A DNA stretch of 12,054 bases from Oscillospiraceae bacterium (lineage in GTDB: Bacteria; Bacillota; Clostridia; Oscillospirales; Oscillospiraceae): the NCBI GenBank assembly GCA_016296565.1, contig JAEDJB010000050.1, forward strand, positions 1-12,054. The letters run 5' to 3'. Below the pieces are notes generated by a model. The model made no database searches and was not told the DNA's origin. It saw only the letters and a program-made list of their open reading frames with translations. Below are positions 11,320-12,054 of this stretch, piece by piece (position 1 is the first letter of the stretch; every line of letters starts with the position of its first letter). A program made the position numbers and the translations under genes.

Positions 11320-12054
11320 TCAGGCCTTGGGCTTCAGGATCAGGTTCACCAGCTTGTTGGGCACGTGGATGGTTTTCACCAGGTCCTTGCCCTCCATGAG
11401 CTTTGCAATCTTGGCGTCGGCGGTGACCACGGCCATGACGGCCTCCTGGTCGCTGTCGGTAGGAACGGTGACAGTGGTCTTCAGCTTGCCGCCCACCTGA
11501 ACGGCGATGGTGACCTCCTGGGCCACGGTCTTGCTCAGGTCGTACTTAGGCCAGTCAGAAGTGCTGGCGAAGCCCTCGAAGCCCAGCTGCTCCCACAGCT
11601 CGTCGGCCATGTGGGGGGCGAAGGGGGACAGGAGCTGGAGCATGGTCTTGAACTCTGCCAGGTTCACACCCTTGTCGTAGAACTGGTTCGTGAGAGTCAT
11701 GAGGGCAGCGATGGCGGTGTTGAACTTCATGTTCTCAATGTCATCGGAGACCTTCTTGATGGTCTTGTGGACCAGGGCCTCGTTGTCCTTGCTGTACTCC
11801 TCCCCGGGGGTGACCTTTTCGGTCAGGTTCCAGATGCGGTCCAGGAAGCGCTTGCAGCCCTTCACGGCGTTGTCGGACCAGGCAGCGGCCTTCTCAAAGT
11901 CGCCGATGAACATGATATACATGCGCATGGTGTCGGCGCCGTACTGGGCCACCACGTCGTTGGGGTTCACCACGTTGCCCCGGGACTTGGACATCTTCTC
12001 GCCGCCCTCGCCCAGAATCATGCCGTGGCTGGTGCGCTTCTTGTAGGGCTCGGC
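11320..12054 (-). CDS. leuS: Leucyl-tRNA synthetase, C-terminal part (cut by window edge)
   Basis: The gene runs off the window end; 244 codons and the stop are present. The first visible residues AEPYKKRTSHGMILGEGGEK lead into the class I signature KMSKS (in EKMSKSRGNVVNPND), which binds ATP during leucine activation. The anticodon-binding helical domain (LLSPFAPHMADELWEQLG) and the C-terminal domain typical of bacterial LeuRS follow, ending HVPNKLVNLILKPKA. The enzyme charges tRNA-Leu in the cytosol; the Rossmann HIGH motif and editing domain lie outside the window, as would any T-box leader. Its stop lies only 35 bp upstream of the rpsU -35 box, and I see no intrinsic terminator in the gap. 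Confidence 0.97.
   Translation of the reverse strand, partial: AEPYKKRTSHGMILGEGGEKMSKSRGNVVNPNDVVAQYGADTMRMYIMFIGDFEKAAAWSDNAVKGCKRFLDRIWNLTEKVTPGEEYSKDNEALVHKTIKKVSDDIENMKFNTAIAALMTLTNQFYDKGVNLAEFKTMLQLLSPFAPHMADELWEQLGFEGFASTSDWPKYDLSKTVAQEVTIAVQVGGKLKTTVTVPTDSDQEAVMAVVTADAKIAKLMEGKDLVKTIHVPNKLVNLILKPKA

Overview
The window looks like chromosomal DNA of a GC-rich Clostridia member, most likely an Oscillospiraceae gut commensal of the Flavonifractor/Pseudoflavonifractor type. That placement is inferred from the Gram-positive gene set, strong AGGAGG-type ribosome binding sites, GC-rich codon use and a CD1247-like acidic zinc-ribbon protein. No phage, transposase or CRISPR signature is visible.

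Positions 1-281 carry no gene but hold a run of five consecutive inverted repeats, followed by a promoter. A three-gene metal ABC uptake operon (ZnuA/ZnuC/ZnuB type, 282-2805) follows. Its genes overlap by ATGA, and it closes with an intrinsic terminator at 2809-2846.

The most unusual region is 2850-7417. A consensus promoter is covered by a cluster of TACCTAG/CTAGGTA half-sites and drives a seven-gene operon. The operon has three successive copies of a two-gene module. In each module, gene A encodes a cytosolic HAAS/DUF1700-like helical domain, one membrane helix and an extracytoplasmic domain. Gene B encodes a single-pass protein with an extracytoplasmic domain. A PadR-family regulator sits between the first and second modules. 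In all three modules A and B overlap by ATGA, and the codons for a conserved WEEV motif at the end of A are also a perfect Shine-Dalgarno sequence for B. Modules 2 and 3 share a 75-nt stretch with no mismatch. I read this as a PadR one-component system with three diversified membrane sensor pairs; that role is inference. A bidirectional terminator (7388-7417) separates it from the next genes.

The rest is mostly housekeeping. On the minus strand are efp (translation factor EF-P) with a CD1247-like protein downstream, a YqeG-type HAD phosphatase overlapping an endonuclease IV-like TIM-barrel protein, rpsU (ribosomal protein S21), and the C-terminal part of leuS running off the window end. On the plus strand at 10152-10919 is an unrecognised protein with faint resemblance to a GH18 barrel. 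Good promoters are visible for efp, the HAD gene and rpsU, and a second bidirectional terminator separates the GH18-like gene from rpsU.
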